Of a stretch of DNA of 64,000 bases, positions 62,395 to 64,000 are shown one piece after another (the first letter of the stretch is position 1; each line of letters begins with the position of its first letter). Below the pieces are notes generated by a model. That model saw only the letters and a program-made list of their open reading frames with translations. It searched no databases and was not told the DNA's origin. The position numbers were made by a program, and so were the translations under genes. This DNA comes from Molossus alvarezi (taxonomy: Eukaryota; Chordata; Mammalia; Chiroptera; Molossidae), in the NCBI GenBank assembly GCA_037176705.1, contig CM073887.1, positions 25,361,501-25,425,500 of the forward strand, read 5' to 3'.

Positions 62395-62963
62395 TAAATC
62401 TATATGCTTTGAAAAATCTCCTTAACCATCAATTATTCAGAAAGACTATTAAAATCTACAACTTGTGTATTTTATTATTTCTCCCTTTAGTTCTATCAGA
62501 TTTTGCCAACTCTTTTATTAGATGCATTCACATTTAGGATAATTATGTCTTCATGATTAATTGTCTTTTTGTTATTATGAAATGTCCTCCTTGATCTGTG
62601 GTAATAGTTTTTGTCTGTTTCACCTGAAAAAGCAAAGCCACACCAACTTTCTTATGCTTATTATTGATATAGATAATCTTTTAAATGTTGACCTTTGGTA
62701 GATATGTTTTTCCCCTCCTCTCTCTGGTCACTTTCATGATAGTCTTCTTTAGTTTTTGGCAGTTAAATGATGATATATCTAAGAGTGTTTCACTTTTTAT
62801 TTATCCTGTTTGGGATTTGCTGATGTTCTTAGATATATACATTCATGTTTTTCTCTAAATTTGGAACATTTTTAGACTTGTTTTTTCAAATATATATATT
62901 TTGCATTTTCCCATTTACTCTCTTCTCCCCCCCAGGGATGCCAATTATGTGTATAATAAATTA

Positions 62964-63083
62964 CAGGTGGGGAAAAAGTAGGTTTACAGTTGTGAGTAGA
63001 CGAAACACAGAGTTTATTCTTTATTATTAATTATTGTATTATTTTCCATCCGAACAACTATAAATCTACTTTGCCCCACCCTA
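62964..63083. mobile_element. Mariner-like miniature element with terminal inverted repeats
   Basis: A 120 bp unit flanked by TA. The left end CAGGTGGGGAAAAAGTAGGT continues as TTACAGTTGT. The right end, read in reverse, is TAGGGTGGGGCAAAGTAGAT continuing as TTATAGTTGT, which matches with few differences over about 30 bases. No transposase can be encoded in so short a core. The TA target fits Tc1/mariner. Confidence 0.75.
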
Positions 63084-64000
63084 TATATTGTCCAAAAAAT
63101 CTCTAAGGTGCTGTTCAATTTTTTAAAATCATTTTCTTTCCATTCTTCAGATTGGAGCTTTTATTTCAGATACTATCTTTTCTATTTCTAAAGTTTCCAT
63201 TTAGATCATTTTTATAGTTACTATTTTTTTGCTGACATCCCCATATGTTCCCTCATTCAAACCATCCTTTCTTTTAAGTCCTTGAACATAGTTTTAATAG
63301 CTATTTTAAAATCCCTGTCTACAAAATCTAACCTCTGGGTCATCTTGAGGTCTACTTCTCTGAGTCACATTTTCCTGCCTCTTCACATGTTTGGAAAACA
63401 TTTTTATTGTACACTGGGTATTGTGTGCGACACATTGTAAAGAGCCTGAATCGTTCTGTCTTTCTTTAAAGAGTTGGGGTTTTGTTCTTAAGGTGTAGCC
63501 CTTACTCGAGGGCATGCTTCTTATTCCTAGGGTGTGACCTTTCTTTGATTTCAAAAGACTGTCCAAGTTGTTCAGCTAGGTCTCCCCACCTCTGCAATAA
63601 ACTCCAGTATCGCTCAGCACTGGATGAACTCAGTCTCTCTGCGTCACCTCTCATCCCCGCAACAGCGGCCTCTGCTACACCTCACAGTCTCGGCCTGTAC
63701 ATACTCAGCTCAGGCCTGGGCCACAGACCTAGGGCAAGCTTCCACAGAGAACTGTGGGTCCCCTCTGAGCAAATCAATCTCCTCCAGCACTCTAGCCACA
63801 AAGCTCTAGCAGCCCCCAAGACCCAGTCACTGCCTCTCAGTTCATCAATTTCATGGCTTCTCTCAGGCTCCTCCTCACTTCTCCACAATGAAAGAAGTAC
63901 CCTGAACCCAAAGGACAGGGCCAACAAGAAGTTCATCTCATGCGTCTCTCTTTGCTCAAGAATCTCAGTCCTACTCTGCTTATTATCAAAAACCTGAAAA

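Larger units (their letters stand above)
58450..63480 (-). mobile_element. Large old L1 relic, host of later insertions
   Basis: About 5 kb of old L1 in the minus sense. Near 58630-59340 lies the 3' region (AATGAAGCTGCTATGAATAT, ATGAAGTCATATATGTGC). Near 60700-61200 lies broken ORF2 (TATTAAATAGAGGTGATGAA, CTTGCCTGTTTCCTGATCTC). Near 63290-63370 lies upstream text (CTGGGTCATCTTGAGGTCTA). It is broken by two Ves copies, an L1 3' end and a mariner-like element, so it predates all of them. Confidence 0.75.
38526..64000 (-). other. Large intron upstream of the first cadherin exon (continues past the window edge)
   Basis: At least 25.5 kb of intron upstream of the first exon. I looked for DxNDN, DxDxG and LDRE-type cadherin signatures in the translations and saw none. 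Stretches with no feature I can name are 38526-39520, 39720-40735, 40955-42500, 42725-43925, 45150-45890, 46145-46500, 46880-47240, 48640-50750, 50900-51660, 52600-52890, 53900-55080, 55950-57115, 57390-58310 and 63480-64000. A short non-cadherin exon could be missed by eye. Confidence 0.55.

Noticed and set aside
63482..63997. 171-codon plus-strand opening at the end of the window
   Set aside because: Ser/Leu-rich translation without any motif, lying against an old L1 relic, open on the opposite strand too in part; likely chance in GC-richer sequence.

Overview
The window is mammalian nuclear DNA, most likely from a vespertilionid bat. It carries about 20 tRNA-derived SINEs of the Ves type, a near full-length L1 with a bat-type 3' UTR, old mammalian MIR, L2, MER5A and MLT1 remnants, and a short mariner-like element. 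There are no bacterial genes, operons, CRISPR arrays, rRNA or functional tRNA genes. The species call rests on recognising the SINE family by eye, not on a search.

The only gene I can support lies on the minus strand: four internal exons of a giant cadherin, most likely DCHS2 (Dachsous cadherin-related 2). In transcript order they lie at 38525-38334, 16175-15944, 4217-3981 and 2942-1929. Each has AG acceptor and GT donor sites, the intron phases (0, 1, 1) agree, and together they read 558 codons without a stop. They encode about six consecutive extracellular cadherin (EC) repeats. Neither end of the gene is present: a large upstream intron fills 38526-64000 and a downstream intron fills 1-1928.

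The rest is intron shaped by retrotransposition. From 1 to 16 kb there are small introns, a purine-rich minisatellite at 8.0 kb and two L1 3' fragments. From 16 to 38 kb there is a dense Ves cluster (18.1-21.0 kb), an MLT1 LTR, an unrecognised stretch at 25.3-27.0 kb, and a nested stack at 29.25-37.0 kb in which a near full-length L1 sits inside an older L1 that also received a young Ves SINE. From 38.5 to 64 kb there is old repeat-rich intron ending in a roughly 5 kb minus-strand L1 relic, which hosts two Ves SINEs, an L1 3'-end insertion and a mariner-like miniature element.

I did not find a clearly novel biological system. The observations most worth checking are the alternating loss of calcium-binding linkers in the cadherin repeats, the near-palindromic splice-donor-like 3' end of one Ves subtype, a CTCF-like motif at 833-847, the mariner-like element, and two unidentified possibly gene-derived stretches.
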